A stretch of DNA of 64,000 nucleotides from JBPYFK01 sp051984675 (GTDB lineage: Bacteria > Actinomycetota > Actinomycetes > Mycobacteriales > Pseudonocardiaceae). The DNA lies in the NCBI GenBank assembly GCA_051984675.1, contig JBPYFK010000126.1, positions 20,753 to 84,752 on the forward strand, written 5' to 3'. This document shows, in pieces, positions 17,034 through 25,796 of this stretch (position 1 is its first letter; each line of letters begins with the position of its first letter). The translations under genes were made by a program, and so were the position numbers. A model generated the notes under the pieces. That model did no database searches, was not told the DNA's origin, and saw only the letters and a program-made list of their open reading frames with translations.

Positions 17034-17648
17034 CTATCCGCTACGACCGGCGGAGGCGTGCGCGCCGGTGAGCACGAAGAACTCCTGGCGCGAACGCGCG
17101 TCTTCCCGCAGTGTCCCCAGGAGCGTGGATGTGACCGTGTGCGAACCCAAGGCTTGCACACCGCGCAGGGTCATGCAGGTGTGTTCAGCCTCGATGACCA
17201 CACCCACCCCCTTCGGCGCGAGGTGTTCGTCGAGCCAGTCGGCCACCTGTTTGGTCAGCCGCTCCTGCACCTGGGGCCGGCACGCGAAGTGTTCGACCAC
17301 GCGGGCGAGCTTGGACAGCCCGAGGATGCGCTGCCCCGGCAGGTAGCCCACGTGCGCGGTCCCGACGAAGGGCAGCAGGTGGTGCTCGCACACCGAGCGC
17401 AGCGGGATCGACCGCGCCAAAACCAGCTCGTCGTAGCCCTCGTCGTTGGGAAACGTGGTCAGGTCGAACGGGCGAGGACTGAACAGCTCCGCGTACGCCC
17501 GTGCCATCCGCCCGGGCGTTCCCCGCAGACTTTCGGAGTCCGTGGCCACGCCCAGGGCCCGGAGGAAGTCTCCCGCCGCCCGTTCGGCCGCGGCCAGGTC
17601 GATGCCCGCAGGGTCATGGACGACGCGAAGCGCTGAGCTGGCACGCAC
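17034..17648 (-). CDS. folE: GTP cyclohydrolase I
   Basis: 204 residues, normal for FolE. Zinc ligands are present: C87 and H90 in SVCEHHLLPF, and C158 in EHTCMTLRG. The substrate-binding RTPGRMARAYAEL-type segment is also seen (RGTPGRMARAY). FolE converts GTP to dihydroneopterin triphosphate, first step to folate, biopterin or deazapurines. No other folate genes are nearby, so this may be a second copy serving a special pathway. AAGGGAG precedes the GTG. The divergent neighbour is a cysteine-rich HTH regulator. Confidence 0.93.
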   Translation of the reverse strand: MRASSALRVVHDPAGIDLAAAERAAGDFLRALGVATDSESLRGTPGRMARAYAELFSPRPFDLTTFPNDEGYDELVLARSIPLRSVCEHHLLPFVGTAHVGYLPGQRILGLSKLARVVEHFACRPQVQERLTKQVADWLDEHLAPKGVGVVIEAEHTCMTLRGVQALGSHTVTSTLLGTLREDARSRQEFFVLTGAHASAGRSG

Positions 17649-17747
17649 GGACTACTCCCTTAGGTCGCGCAGGTTAAGCTAACAAATATTGGACTTATAT
17701 TCCGGGTCCGGTCAAGTGCCCGCAGTAGATCCCACACCCTGCTTTTT

Positions 17748-17765
17748 TGGACACGTCCATGTCCA
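17748..17765. promoter_or_regulatory. Palindrome between folE and the cysteine-rich regulator
   Basis: TGGACA-N6-TGTCCA forms an 18-bp dyad 15 bases before the regulator start and 100 bases from the folE start. Its place fits an operator bound by the regulator itself and possibly shared by folE. Confidence 0.5.
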
Positions 17766-17779
17766 TTAGAGTGGTACTC

Positions 17780-18505
17780 ATGGCGGCCGAAGCTCGCTCC
17801 GGGCGACCCGGGATCGCAGCCGTCGCGTCACTCGACGACGACGTCCGGCGCGGCTTGTACCAGTTCGTGCGACGCGCCCACCGCCCCGTGACCCGCGAAG
17901 AAGCCGCGAACGCGGTGGGTATCTCGCGCAAGCTCGCCGCCTTCCACCTCGACAAACTCATCGACGCGGGTCTGCTTCGCAGCCGCGCGGCAGAGGGCGT
18001 GCGCAAAGTCGGTCGGCGCCCCAAGGTCTACGAACCCACGAACGCCGACATCCGTGTCGCGATCCCGGAACGCCGCCACGACCTGCTGGCGGACATGCTC
18101 GTCGACGCCGTCCTCGACCAAGAGGGCGGTGAGACAGCACGGGACGCGGTGCTTCGCGTTGCCCGGGAGCGGGGCCGCGAGCGCGGGCGAACCGAGCGTG
18201 CGCACACCAGACCGGGACGGCTGGGCAGCGAACGTGCCCTGACCGTGACTCAGGGGCTGCTGGAAGCACACGGATTCGAACCGTCCCGTGAGCATCTGAC
18301 CTGCGTGCGGCTCCGCAACTGCCCCTTCCACCCGCTGGCGACGAAGGCCCCGGATCTGGTGTGCGGGCTCAACCACGCCTTCCTCGCGGGTTTCCTGGAA
18401 GGACTGGAGGCGACCACGGTAGACGCCGTGCTGACCCCGCGAGCCGGCGAGTGCTGCGTGGAGTTGCGTGCCAGCGCACCTCGTGAGGGCACATCCTCGT
18501 CCTGA
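17780..18505 (+). CDS. HTH regulator with C-terminal cysteine cluster (SufR-like)
   Basis: 241 residues. Winged helix at about 15-85 (DDVRRGLYQFVRRAHRPVTR, then AANAVGISRKLAAFHLDKL). The C-terminal domain has a conserved cysteine pattern: C in LTCVRLRNC, NCPFHPLA, VCGLNHAFLAGFLEG and GECCVEL. This arrangement is typical of the SufR/COG2345 group, in which some members bind an Fe-S cluster or metal as a redox or iron signal. ATG 17780 has no good ribosome site. It is divergent from folE across a palindrome. Confidence 0.8.
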   Translation: MAAEARSGRPGIAAVASLDDDVRRGLYQFVRRAHRPVTREEAANAVGISRKLAAFHLDKLIDAGLLRSRAAEGVRKVGRRPKVYEPTNADIRVAIPERRHDLLADMLVDAVLDQEGGETARDAVLRVARERGRERGRTERAHTRPGRLGSERALTVTQGLLEAHGFEPSREHLTCVRLRNCPFHPLATKAPDLVCGLNHAFLAGFLEGLEATTVDAVLTPRAGECCVELRASAPREGTSSS

Positions 18506-18573
18506 TCGGGGCAGCGTCCGCCGCGTCCACGTCGTGAGCAGCGTCATGGTGTCGTCGACGCGGATCGCGCGTA

Positions 18574-18593
18574 ATTTCGTCAATTAGCGAAAT
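18574..18593 (+). promoter_or_regulatory. Palindromic operator of the ArsR gene
   Basis: ATTTCG-TCAATTAG-CGAAAT, a 20-bp dyad in an A+T-rich island, lies 18 bases before the ArsR start; ArsR/SmtB proteins bind dyads of this type that cover their own promoter. Confidence 0.55.
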
Positions 18594-18611
18594 ACCGAAG
18601 GGCGGTGCGGC

Positions 18612-18905
18612 GTGCTCGACGAGTGCAAGGCCCTGGCCAACGACACCCGGTTGCGCATCCTGGAGTGGCTCAAGGACCCGCCGGCGAACTTTCCGGTGTC
18701 GGAGAGCGAGGCAGCCGAGGTCGGGGTGTGCGTCGGCCTGATCCAGCAGAAGGCCGGTACGTCCGCTTCGACCATGTCGGCGCACCTCGCGATCCTGCAA
18801 CGAGCCGGCTTCCTCCGGGCGACCCGGCGGGGGCAGTGGACGTACTACCGGCGGGACGACAGCCGCATCCGCGCCTTCATCGAACGACTCCACCGCGACC
18901 TGTGA
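18612..18905 (+). CDS. ArsR-family transcriptional regulator
   Basis: 97 residues, single winged helix: LANDTRLRILEWLKDP, a recognition helix AGTSASTMSAHLAILQRAGF and a wing ATRRGQWTYYRRD. Two cysteines (C5 and the Cys of GVCVGL) could sense a thiol, oxidant or metal but do not form the classic CxC motif. GTG 18612 starts 18 bases beyond its palindrome. It is 21 bases upstream of a flavin monooxygenase gene, a pairing seen widely, so it probably controls that enzyme. Confidence 0.85.
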   Translation: MLDECKALANDTRLRILEWLKDPPANFPVSESEAAEVGVCVGLIQQKAGTSASTMSAHLAILQRAGFLRATRRGQWTYYRRDDSRIRAFIERLHRDL

Positions 18906-18926
18906 CGCACGGAAGGTGACTCGATC

Positions 18927-19952
18927 ATGCCGATCGCACTGTCCATTCTCGACCTCGCACCGATCGCGTCCGGCCAGACCGCGCGAGACAGTTTCGAGGC
19001 CAGCGTCGCGCTCGCCCGCGCCGCCGAAGCCAGCGGTTACCGGCGCGTGTGGTACGCCGAGCACCACAACATGGGCTCCATCGCCTCCAGCGCCACCAGC
19101 GTCCTCATCGGGCACGTCGCGGCGCACACCGACACCATCCGGCTCGGTGCGGGCGGCATCATGCTGCCCAACCACTCGCCCTTGGTGATCGCGGAGCAGT
19201 TCGGCACGCTGGAGACGCTCTTTCCCGGGCGCATCGATCTCGGGCTCGGCCGTGCGCCAGGCAGCGACCAGCAGACCATGCTGGCGCTGCGCCGCGACGC
19301 CACCTCCGCCGACGCCTTCCCACAGGACGTGCTGGAACTGCGGACCTACCTCAGCGGGGACTCGGTGCACGGCGTGCGGGCGGTGCCGCACGCCGACGGT
19401 GCCGTGCCGCTGTACATCCTGGGCTCCTCGCTGTTCGGCGCGCAGCTGGCCGCGCAGCTCGGCCTCCCGTACGCGTTCGCATCGCACTTCGCCCCGGACG
19501 CGCTGCATCAAGCGGTCGCGGTCTACCGTGACCGGTTCACGCCATCGGAGCAGCTGGCCGAGCCGTACGTCATTGCCGGCGTCAACGTGTTCGCGGCCGA
19601 GGACCACGACGAGGCCCTCGCCCAGCGGACAGCCGCATACCGGTCCAGGGCACGCCGGATGCTCTCGCGGAACACGGCGGGCGCCAAGCTCACCGACGCG
19701 GAGATCGACGCGTTTCTGGCCTCACCGAACGGCCATCCGCTCGCCGCGATGACGAAGTACACCGCCGCCGGTACCGCTGGCGAAGTGCGCGAGTACCTGG
19801 AGGACTTCGCCGCTGCCATCCAGGCCGACGAACTCATCCTCGCCCACCACGCCAAGCAGATCACCGACCGGGTCCGATCCGTCGAGTTGACCGCCGAAGC
19901 GATGACGTTGCGAAGCGCCCACAACGCAAAGCCGATGTTCCACACGGAATGA
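18927..19952 (+). CDS. LLM-class flavin-dependent monooxygenase
   Basis: 341 residues, luciferase-like TIM barrel of the MsnO8 type: SILDLAPIASG at the start, WYAEHHNM, GGIMLPNHSPLVIAEQFGTL and GLGRAPGSD are characteristic. These use reduced flavin from a separate reductase to oxygenate small molecules; the substrate is unknown. It follows the ArsR gene by 21 bases and is probably repressed by it. A run of GTACATGCGT repeats follows the stop codon. Confidence 0.87.
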   Translation: MPIALSILDLAPIASGQTARDSFEASVALARAAEASGYRRVWYAEHHNMGSIASSATSVLIGHVAAHTDTIRLGAGGIMLPNHSPLVIAEQFGTLETLFPGRIDLGLGRAPGSDQQTMLALRRDATSADAFPQDVLELRTYLSGDSVHGVRAVPHADGAVPLYILGSSLFGAQLAAQLGLPYAFASHFAPDALHQAVAVYRDRFTPSEQLAEPYVIAGVNVFAAEDHDEALAQRTAAYRSRARRMLSRNTAGAKLTDAEIDAFLASPNGHPLAAMTKYTAAGTAGEVREYLEDFAAAIQADELILAHHAKQITDRVRSVELTAEAMTLRSAHNAKPMFHTE

Positions 19953-20006
19953 CCGCCAGCCATGTCTCGCCGGCGGTACATGCGTCGGTACATGCGTGCC
20001 ATTGGC

Positions 20007-20012
20007 TACACT
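20007..20012 (+). promoter_or_regulatory. -10 element of a leaderless gene
   Basis: TACACT ends 7 bases before ATG 20019, the spacing of a leaderless actinobacterial promoter. The -35 region is not distinct. Confidence 0.45.
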
Positions 20013-20018
20013 CACGAC

Positions 20019-20393
20019 ATGGGCAATGGCTCGCTTGTGACCGCAGGAACCTTCAGCCCCGGCCACATCGCGCTGACCGCCGTGATCACGGGAATCCTCG
20101 CCTTGGCCACAGCCGCTTGGCGCCTGCCCCGCAGCTCCTGGACGGACATGGTCGTCATCGGCCTACTCGCCGCCGCCTCGGTCTTCCTCTGGCGACTGTC
20201 GGCGAACATGCCTCAACTCAACAGTGACGGACTGCCCGGCTTCTCCGCCAACGACTGGCTCGCCCCGGTGCTGACCTACTTGTTCCTGACCCTCTACGCC
20301 GACCTGCGACCACCCGCAGACCCGCGCCGCTACGGGCAGGCGCGCGCCCTGGCCGTACTCGGCTCCCTCGTCGTCAACGTCGTCACCATCTGA
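20019..20393 (+). CDS. Hypothetical small membrane protein
   Basis: 124 residues with three to four hydrophobic segments (about 14-31, 41-58, 78-93, 108-123). I do not recognise the family. ATG 20019 is preferred because of the TACACT box 7 bases upstream; an in-frame ATG at 19962 would add a very basic leader that contains two near-identical 13-base repeats and has no ribosome site. Confidence 0.6.
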   Translation: MGNGSLVTAGTFSPGHIALTAVITGILALATAAWRLPRSSWTDMVVIGLLAAASVFLWRLSANMPQLNSDGLPGFSANDWLAPVLTYLFLTLYADLRPPADPRRYGQARALAVLGSLVVNVVTI

Positions 20394-20701
20394 CAACCGA
20401 CGAGGCGCCCCTTTCCTCCGAACTCGTCTCTCTACTATGGACGGATAGTCTCGGCATACTCGGAGGGACAGCCCACAGCGTCAGCGATCTCCGATACCAA
20501 CGAAGTCTCGCCGACTATCTCGACCGGCTGGCCCGCCAAGCCAGCGACCGGGCCGAGGCCGAACAGCTTCGCCGGCGCGCGGCGCAGGTCCGCACGGAAG
20601 CGGATGACTGGCCGCTGCGCAAGGAGAGGACGTCCCCGACGGTGGGCGTGTGGGCAGTCCCCAACAGCCGCTGGCGGCTCAAGGTCGAAGCCGGACCATG
20701 A
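20390..20701 (+). other. Coding-like stretch without a standard start
   Basis: One frame stays open from 20228 to the TGA at 20699-20701. From about 20400 its translation looks like protein rather than noise: a helical, charged segment around YLDRLARQASDRAEAEQLRR ends in TVGVWAVPNSRWRLKVEAGP. No ATG, GTG or TTG occurs in the open stretch. Translation could begin at a CTG overlapping the stop of the membrane gene, or the true 5' end may have been lost. It is followed by a strong terminator, which supports a real 3' gene end. Family unknown. Confidence 0.35.
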
Positions 20702-20723
20702 TCTCCGGGGCCGCTCCCGGATT

Positions 20724-20768
20724 TCGGTGTGGTGGTCCCGCACTCCCAGTGCAGGACCACCACACCGA
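20724..20768. terminator. Long hairpin terminator
   Basis: A 15-bp perfect stem (TCGGTGTGGTGGTCC and complement) with a 15-base loop that itself contains GCACT-CCC-AGTGC. It lies between the + strand genes ending near 20.7 kb and the convergent LCP gene that ends at 20811. Confidence 0.8.
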
Positions 20769-20810
20769 GAAATCGGCAACGCGATTGACGCTGCCTATCT
20801 CTAGGTGCGA

Positions 20811-21845
20811 TCAGCCGCCTGCCGAGGCGGTGATCACATCCTGCGGGATTGGCGTGTCATGGGCAAGCGCGCCGAAGAGCTTGTCAGCCTTGCTCTGGTC
20901 CCATTTGAGCACCGAGGCACCGTCACCGGTGCGGCCGAAACTTCCGAACGGAACGGTGGTGGTCACGCCCTTACCGGAGGAGATGTCCTCCATGGCGAAC
21001 GCGAGCGAGCCCAGGTGCCAGATGTGGTCGTCTTGGCCCACGAGGAATGCCGCTGACGTGTTCAGGATGAGCGGGAAGAGTCTGAAAGGGTTGAACAAGA
21101 CCTCGGGGCTGGTGGTCTTCTTCGTGAGCGCGGAGAGAAATTCCCGTTGGTGTTCCACACGGTCAAGGTCGCCGCGTGCGGAGGCGCGGGTACGGACGTA
21201 ACCGAGCGCCTGCGGGCCGTTGAGGGTTTGGCAACCGGGCTGCAGGTCAAGGTTGGCTTTGGGGTCGTGCATCGGTTCCTTGATGCACATGTCCACGCCA
21301 CCGACCGCGTCCGTCATGTTGGCGAACCCGCCGAGACCGATCTCCGCGTAGTGGTCGATCCGTACGCCGGTGGCGCTCTCGACCGTCTGAGCCAGCAGCT
21401 GCGGACCGCCGTAGGCGAAAGCCGCGTTGAGTTTGTCCTTACCGTGACCGGGGATCGGTACGTAGGAATCGCGGGGCAGACTCACGACCGCGGGTGTTCC
21501 GCCGCCCTCGGGTATGTGCACGAGCATCATCGTGTCGGTGCGGCGGCCGGCGGCGTCTCCGGTGCCCAGCTTGGCCTCCTCGCTCGCGTCCAGCCCTTCC
21601 CTGCTGTCGGAACCAGCGAGCAGCCAGTTCGTACCGGGTCCGGCGGCGGGGCGCTGACCATCAGCGGGAAGCGCGTTCTCCCGCTTCAGCGAGGTGTCCA
21701 CATAGATCGCGAAGCCGACCAATGCGAAGACAAGGACGAGCACAATGATCAGGATCGTGCGTCCTCGCCGCCTCCTGCGAACCGGTGGAAACCCTGGACC
21801 ATGCGGGTGTCCCGGCGCGTCATAGCGCTGCTGCGTGTAAGCCAT
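20811..21845 (-). CDS. LytR-CpsA-Psr (LCP) family protein
   Basis: 344 residues from ATG 21845. A short cytoplasmic proline/arginine-rich N-terminus, one membrane helix (RTILIIVLVLVFALVGFAIY, about 29-48), then the extracellular LCP domain with catalytic residues in GSDSREG, RRTDTMMLVHI and VSLPRDSYVPIPG, and later a conserved RVEHQREFL. LCP enzymes attach glycopolymers such as arabinogalactan or teichoic acid from lipid carriers to peptidoglycan. No clear ribosome site is seen. It stands alone between a terminator and a long intergenic region. Confidence 0.9.
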   Translation of the reverse strand: MAYTQQRYDAPGHPHGPGFPPVRRRRRGRTILIIVLVLVFALVGFAIYVDTSLKRENALPADGQRPAAGPGTNWLLAGSDSREGLDASEEAKLGTGDAAGRRTDTMMLVHIPEGGGTPAVVSLPRDSYVPIPGHGKDKLNAAFAYGGPQLLAQTVESATGVRIDHYAEIGLGGFANMTDAVGGVDMCIKEPMHDPKANLDLQPGCQTLNGPQALGYVRTRASARGDLDRVEHQREFLSALTKKTTSPEVLFNPFRLFPLILNTSAAFLVGQDDHIWHLGSLAFAMEDISSGKGVTTTVPFGSFGRTGDGASVLKWDQSKADKLFGALAHDTPIPQDVITASAGG

Positions 21846-22293
21846 ATCGCCCAATCCACAATCTTGTGCCACGCGCGGTGGCGCCGATCGGTCGTCCTCC
21901 ACGACCGAGTCGACGCGCAATCATCACAGACGCACGCACAACCCAATAGGCCCCAGATTCACAAGACAAGTAACAATGCGAGCACATAAGGATCACGCCA
22001 GAAGGGCGTCCTTCGCTTTACGTTCCCTACGGTGCGTGATCATTCCGCTGCGCCCTGGTCGACAACCTTGAATGCGCAGCGCCAAGATTCGCAGTTCCAG
22101 AGCCCGCAGACGATAAGAACTTCGCGAACGAGAATTCAACCGAAAACGCACCAGAAGCGGGTTCCGGCGTTGATATGGATGCCTGTTCAGTGCGTGAGCA
22201 ATAACTCGTGGTGACAAGCCAGGCAGGAACGGCGTGCCGACGACCGGATGGCGCCGATAGACCGTCCGGAACTGAATGACAGATCACACAGGG
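21846..22293. other. Gene-free stretch before efeU
   Basis: About 450 bases between the divergent LCP and efeU genes. Short frames exist on both strands but none has a recognisable domain or ribosome site. It is less G+C-rich than its surroundings and should hold the promoters of both neighbours. Confidence 0.5.
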
Positions 22294-22357
22294 TTGACAG
22301 ACACCCGCGCGAGTCTCTTAGGTGTTCCTCAGCACTAATCAGGTAAGCCTCACCTAA
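22294..22357 (+). promoter_or_regulatory. efeUOB promoter with IdeR/DtxR-like box
   Basis: TTGACA (22294-22299) is a strong -35; about 18 bases on, TTAGGT (22318-22323) may act as -10. TCAGGTAAGCCTCACCTAA (22339-22357) matches 15 of 19 positions of the IdeR/DtxR consensus, and the preceding TTAGGTGTTCC...CTAA stretch is a weaker second half-site. Iron-loaded IdeR would repress the iron uptake operon. Confidence 0.75.
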
Positions 22358-22374
22358 TGATTCGCGGAGGGATC

Positions 22375-23232
22375 ATGCTGGCGACGTTCGTCATCGGCTT
22401 GCGCGAGGGGTTGGAGGCCTCGCTGATCGTGGGGATCATCGCGGCCTTCCTCGGTCAGCAGCGGCGCCGGGACGCGCTGCGGCAGGTCTGGCTCGGCGTG
22501 GGCGCGGCGGTGCTGTTGTGCCTGGCCATCGGCGTCGTGCTGCAGGTGGTCTCGCAGAACCTGCCGCACCAGGCCCAGGAGGGGCTGGAGACCGTCATCG
22601 GCGCCCTGGCCGTGGGCATGGTCACCTACATGATCGTCTGGATGAGCCAGCACGCCCGCGGGCTGAAAGGCGAACTGGAAGGCGCCGCAGCGCAGGCGCT
22701 GCACCAAGGGTCGGCGGGTGCGCTGGTGGTGATGGCCTTTCTCGCCGTGCTACGCGAAGGCTTCGAAACGGCGGTGTTCCTGCTGGCGACGTTTCAGGCC
22801 AGCGACAACGCACTGCTGGCCGGGCTCGGGGCGGCGCTGGGAATCCTGCTCTCCGCGCTCGCGGGCTACGGCATCTACCGGGGTGGAGTGCGACTGAACC
22901 TCTCCCGGTTCTTCCGGGCCACGGGTGCCGTCCTGGTCCTGGTCGCGGCCGGGCTGGTGATGTCAGCGCTGCACTCGGGACACGAGGCCGGCTGGGTGGC
23001 CGTCGGCCAGCAGCAGGCGCTGGATCTGTCCTGGCTGGTGCGCCCGGGCACACCGTTGTATGCGCTGTTCGGTGGCGTTCTGGGGATTCAGCCGCACCCG
23101 ACCGTGATCGAAACTGCCGGATGGTTGATCTACGCGCTGCCGGTGCTGCTGTTCGTGCTCTGGCCGCGCAATACGCGTCCCAAAGCGACCGCACCAGCAA
23201 CAGTGCCGGCCGAAGCTACGGAACGGTCCTAA
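22375..23232 (+). CDS. efeU: Ferrous iron permease EfeU (FTR1 family)
   Basis: 285 residues, about seven membrane helices. Both iron-binding REGxE motifs are present: LREGLEASL (about 9-17) and LREGFETAV (about 130-138). ATG 22375 has GGAGG 5 bases upstream. EfeU carries iron across the membrane after handling by EfeO and EfeB, which are encoded immediately downstream. The gene sits behind an IdeR-like box, so expression should rise in low iron. Confidence 0.93.
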   Translation: MLATFVIGLREGLEASLIVGIIAAFLGQQRRRDALRQVWLGVGAAVLLCLAIGVVLQVVSQNLPHQAQEGLETVIGALAVGMVTYMIVWMSQHARGLKGELEGAAAQALHQGSAGALVVMAFLAVLREGFETAVFLLATFQASDNALLAGLGAALGILLSALAGYGIYRGGVRLNLSRFFRATGAVLVLVAAGLVMSALHSGHEAGWVAVGQQQALDLSWLVRPGTPLYALFGGVLGIQPHPTVIETAGWLIYALPVLLFVLWPRNTRPKATAPATVPAEATERS

Positions 23233-23315
23233 GGGACCGTCCTGAAGTGTGTGCCCCAGCCGCGGATTCCCCCAAGCGTGCTGCATTCCTGGGCGAACGA
23301 CAGAGGAGAGTCATA

Positions 23316-24440
23316 GTGCAGCGTCCTATCTTTGCCGTGGTTTCCCTGGTCAGCACGGCTGGCCTGCTGGCCGCGTGTTCTGCTGAGCAGAACGCGGAGC
23401 CAGCCAACGCCCCCAAGATCGCGGTCGAGGCCAACGACAACGCGTGCCACCTGGCCACGACGACGGCGCCGGCCGGAAGCGTCACGTTCGACATCCACAA
23501 CGGTGGCAACCAGATCACCGAGTTCTACCTCTACGGTCCTGGCGATCAGGTGGTCAGTGAGATGGAGAACATCGCGCCCGGAATGACCCGCCCGATGGTG
23601 GTGCAGGTGCGGGGTGGCCAGTACACCACCGCCTGCAAGCCGGGGACGAGCGGTGACGGGATTCGCGGGCAGTTCACGGTCACCGGAACCGCTGCCGCAG
23701 CCCCTGCGGGTGCGGCGACCCAAGGCGTGGATGCGTACAAGAAGTACGTCGCCGAGCAGGCCGAGCAGCTCCAGCAAGGCACTGCCGCGTTCGCTGACGC
23801 CATAAAAGCCGGCCGGGTCGACGACGCCAGACGTCTCTACGCCCAGGCTCGCCAGCCTTGGGAGCGCATCGAGCCGGTCGCGGAGACCTTCGGTGACCTC
23901 GACGACAAGATCGACGCACGCGAGGGCGACGTCAAACCGGGCGAGCAGTGGACCGGGTATCACCGGCTGGAAAAGGAACTGTGGTCCGGCGGGTTGCAGC
24001 CGGACGCCGCGGAAGTCGCCGACCAGCTCGTCGCCGACGTGCACGAGATCGCCGACAAGGCCAAGGACGCCGACCTGACCCCCGCGAAGACCGCCAACGG
24101 GGCCAAGGAACTCCTGGACGAGGTGGCCACCAAGAAGGTCACCGGCGAGGAGGAAGCCTTCTCCCACACAGATCTGTGGGACCTCAAGGCCAATGTGGAC
24201 GGCGCGAAGCAGGTCGTCACCGCGTTCCGCCCGGTGCTGCGATCCAAGGACCCGAACCTCCAGGCGCAACTGGACCACCGGTTCGCCGACGTCGATGGGC
24301 TGCTGGCCCGGTACCAGCGCGGGGACGGGTTCGCCCCGTACACCGAGCTGAACCCCGACCAGGTCAAGGAGCTGGGTGCCGCGGCGGATGCGCTCGGCGA
24401 GCCGCTGAGCAAGATCTCGGGAGCCGTAACAGGACAATGA
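23316..24440 (+). CDS. efeO: Iron uptake lipoprotein EfeO
   Basis: 374 residues from GTG 23316 (AGGAG 7 bases upstream). Signal peptide with lipobox LLAAC, a cupredoxin-like domain (about 35-125, with Cys residues in NACHLATTTAP and TTACKPG) and a C-terminal M75/imelysin-like domain with the HxxE motif in GYHRLEKELW. EfeO delivers iron to EfeU on the outside of the membrane. The efeB start overlaps its stop by 4 bases. This is the two-domain, full-length type. Confidence 0.92.
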   Translation: MQRPIFAVVSLVSTAGLLAACSAEQNAEPANAPKIAVEANDNACHLATTTAPAGSVTFDIHNGGNQITEFYLYGPGDQVVSEMENIAPGMTRPMVVQVRGGQYTTACKPGTSGDGIRGQFTVTGTAAAAPAGAATQGVDAYKKYVAEQAEQLQQGTAAFADAIKAGRVDDARRLYAQARQPWERIEPVAETFGDLDDKIDAREGDVKPGEQWTGYHRLEKELWSGGLQPDAAEVADQLVADVHEIADKAKDADLTPAKTANGAKELLDEVATKKVTGEEEAFSHTDLWDLKANVDGAKQVVTAFRPVLRSKDPNLQAQLDHRFADVDGLLARYQRGDGFAPYTELNPDQVKELGAAADALGEPLSKISGAVTGQ

Positions 24441-25741
24441 GTGACGACACGGACCACAACCCCGCCGAGGACACCGAGACGCGCGGCACGCCGACAGGTC
24501 CGCAGGGCGGTGTCTCACGCCGACGGCTGTTCGGGTTGGCAGGGGCTGGTGCCGCCCTGGTCGGCGTGGGAGGCGCCACCGGGGCCGCCGCCGCCCACGC
24601 GATCGACACCGACGCCAGCCAGGCCGCCGCAGTGCCTTTCTGGGGTCAGCACCAAGCGGGCATCACCACGCCCGCCCAGGATCGGCTGCACTTCGTCGCC
24701 TTCGACGTCACGACCCGCGACCGCGCCGAGCTGGTGGACCTGCTGCGCGCCTGGACGGCGGCCGCGGAGCGGATGACCTCCGGCCGGGAGGCCGTCGACC
24801 GGGGCGCCGTCGGCGGCTTGGAGGACTCCCCGCCCGGCGACACGGGTGAGGCACTGGGTCTGGCGGCCTCGGGACTGACCCTCACGATCGGGTTCGGCCC
24901 GTCGCTGTTCGACGACCGGTTCGGCCTGGCGGGCCAACGTCCGCCCGCCTTAATCGACCTGCCGCACTTCCCGAAGGACAACCTCGATCCAGCCCGCTGT
25001 GACGGGGACCTGTGCGTGCAGGCGTGCGCGAATGACCCGCAGGTGGCCGTGCACGCGATTCGCAACCTCGCCCGGATCGGGTTCGGGGTGGTCAAGGTGC
25101 GGTGGTCGCAGCTGGGCTTCGGCCGCACGGCGACCACGTCCCGTGAACAGTCCACGCCCCGCAACCTCTTCGGTTTCAAGGACGGCACCAACAACATCAA
25201 AGCCGAAGACGCCGATGCTCTGCGCGAGCACGTCTGGGCCCAGCGCACCGATGGTCCACAGTGGATGTCCGGGGGAACCTACCTGGTGGCGCGACGCATC
25301 CGAATGCGCATCGAAACCTGGGACCGCACCTCGTTGGGCGAGCAGCAGGAGATCCTTGGCCGGAACAAGGGCACCGGCGCTCCCCTCAGCGGTACCGAGG
25401 AGTTCGACCCGGTCAACCTGGACGCCCGCAAGCCTGACGGGCCGGTCATCGCCGACGACGCCCACATCCGTCTCGCCTCACCACAGGCCAACAACGGTGC
25501 TCGCATTCTCCGTCGCGGCTACAACTTCACCGACGGCTCGGACGGGCTGGGACACCTGGATGCGGGGCTGTTCTTCCTCTGCTTCACCCGAGATCCGCGC
25601 ACGCGGTACGTGCCGATGCAAAACGCGCTGTCGAGCAACGACCGAATGATGGAGTACATCGAACACACCGGTTCAGCCATCTTCGCCTGCCCACCCGGAC
25701 TATCACCCGGCGGCTACTGGGGCCAGCAACTCTTCACCTGA
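24437..25741 (+). CDS. efeB: Dyp-type peroxidase/deferrochelatase EfeB
   Basis: 434 residues. A twin-arginine signal (SRRRLFGLAGAGAALVG) exports the folded heme enzyme. DyP hallmarks: catalytic Asp in GFKDGTNN, the proximal His probably that of DDAHIRLASP, and a distal Arg in ILRRGYN. EfeB oxidises ferrous iron or removes iron from heme as part of EfeUOB. ATGA overlap with efeO indicates translational coupling. A strong terminator follows at 25797. Confidence 0.93.
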   Translation: MSDDTDHNPAEDTETRGTPTGPQGGVSRRRLFGLAGAGAALVGVGGATGAAAAHAIDTDASQAAAVPFWGQHQAGITTPAQDRLHFVAFDVTTRDRAELVDLLRAWTAAAERMTSGREAVDRGAVGGLEDSPPGDTGEALGLAASGLTLTIGFGPSLFDDRFGLAGQRPPALIDLPHFPKDNLDPARCDGDLCVQACANDPQVAVHAIRNLARIGFGVVKVRWSQLGFGRTATTSREQSTPRNLFGFKDGTNNIKAEDADALREHVWAQRTDGPQWMSGGTYLVARRIRMRIETWDRTSLGEQQEILGRNKGTGAPLSGTEEFDPVNLDARKPDGPVIADDAHIRLASPQANNGARILRRGYNFTDGSDGLGHLDAGLFFLCFTRDPRTRYVPMQNALSSNDRMMEYIEHTGSAIFACPPGLSPGGYWGQQLFT

Positions 25742-25796
25742 CACGTCCCCATCCGACTGATCGAGATCGATTGCCGGGCGCACGGTTGCTCAGCTC

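Noticed and set aside
18369..19607. 412-codon minus-strand frame over the luciferase-like gene
   Set aside because: No recognisable domain; antisense shadow.
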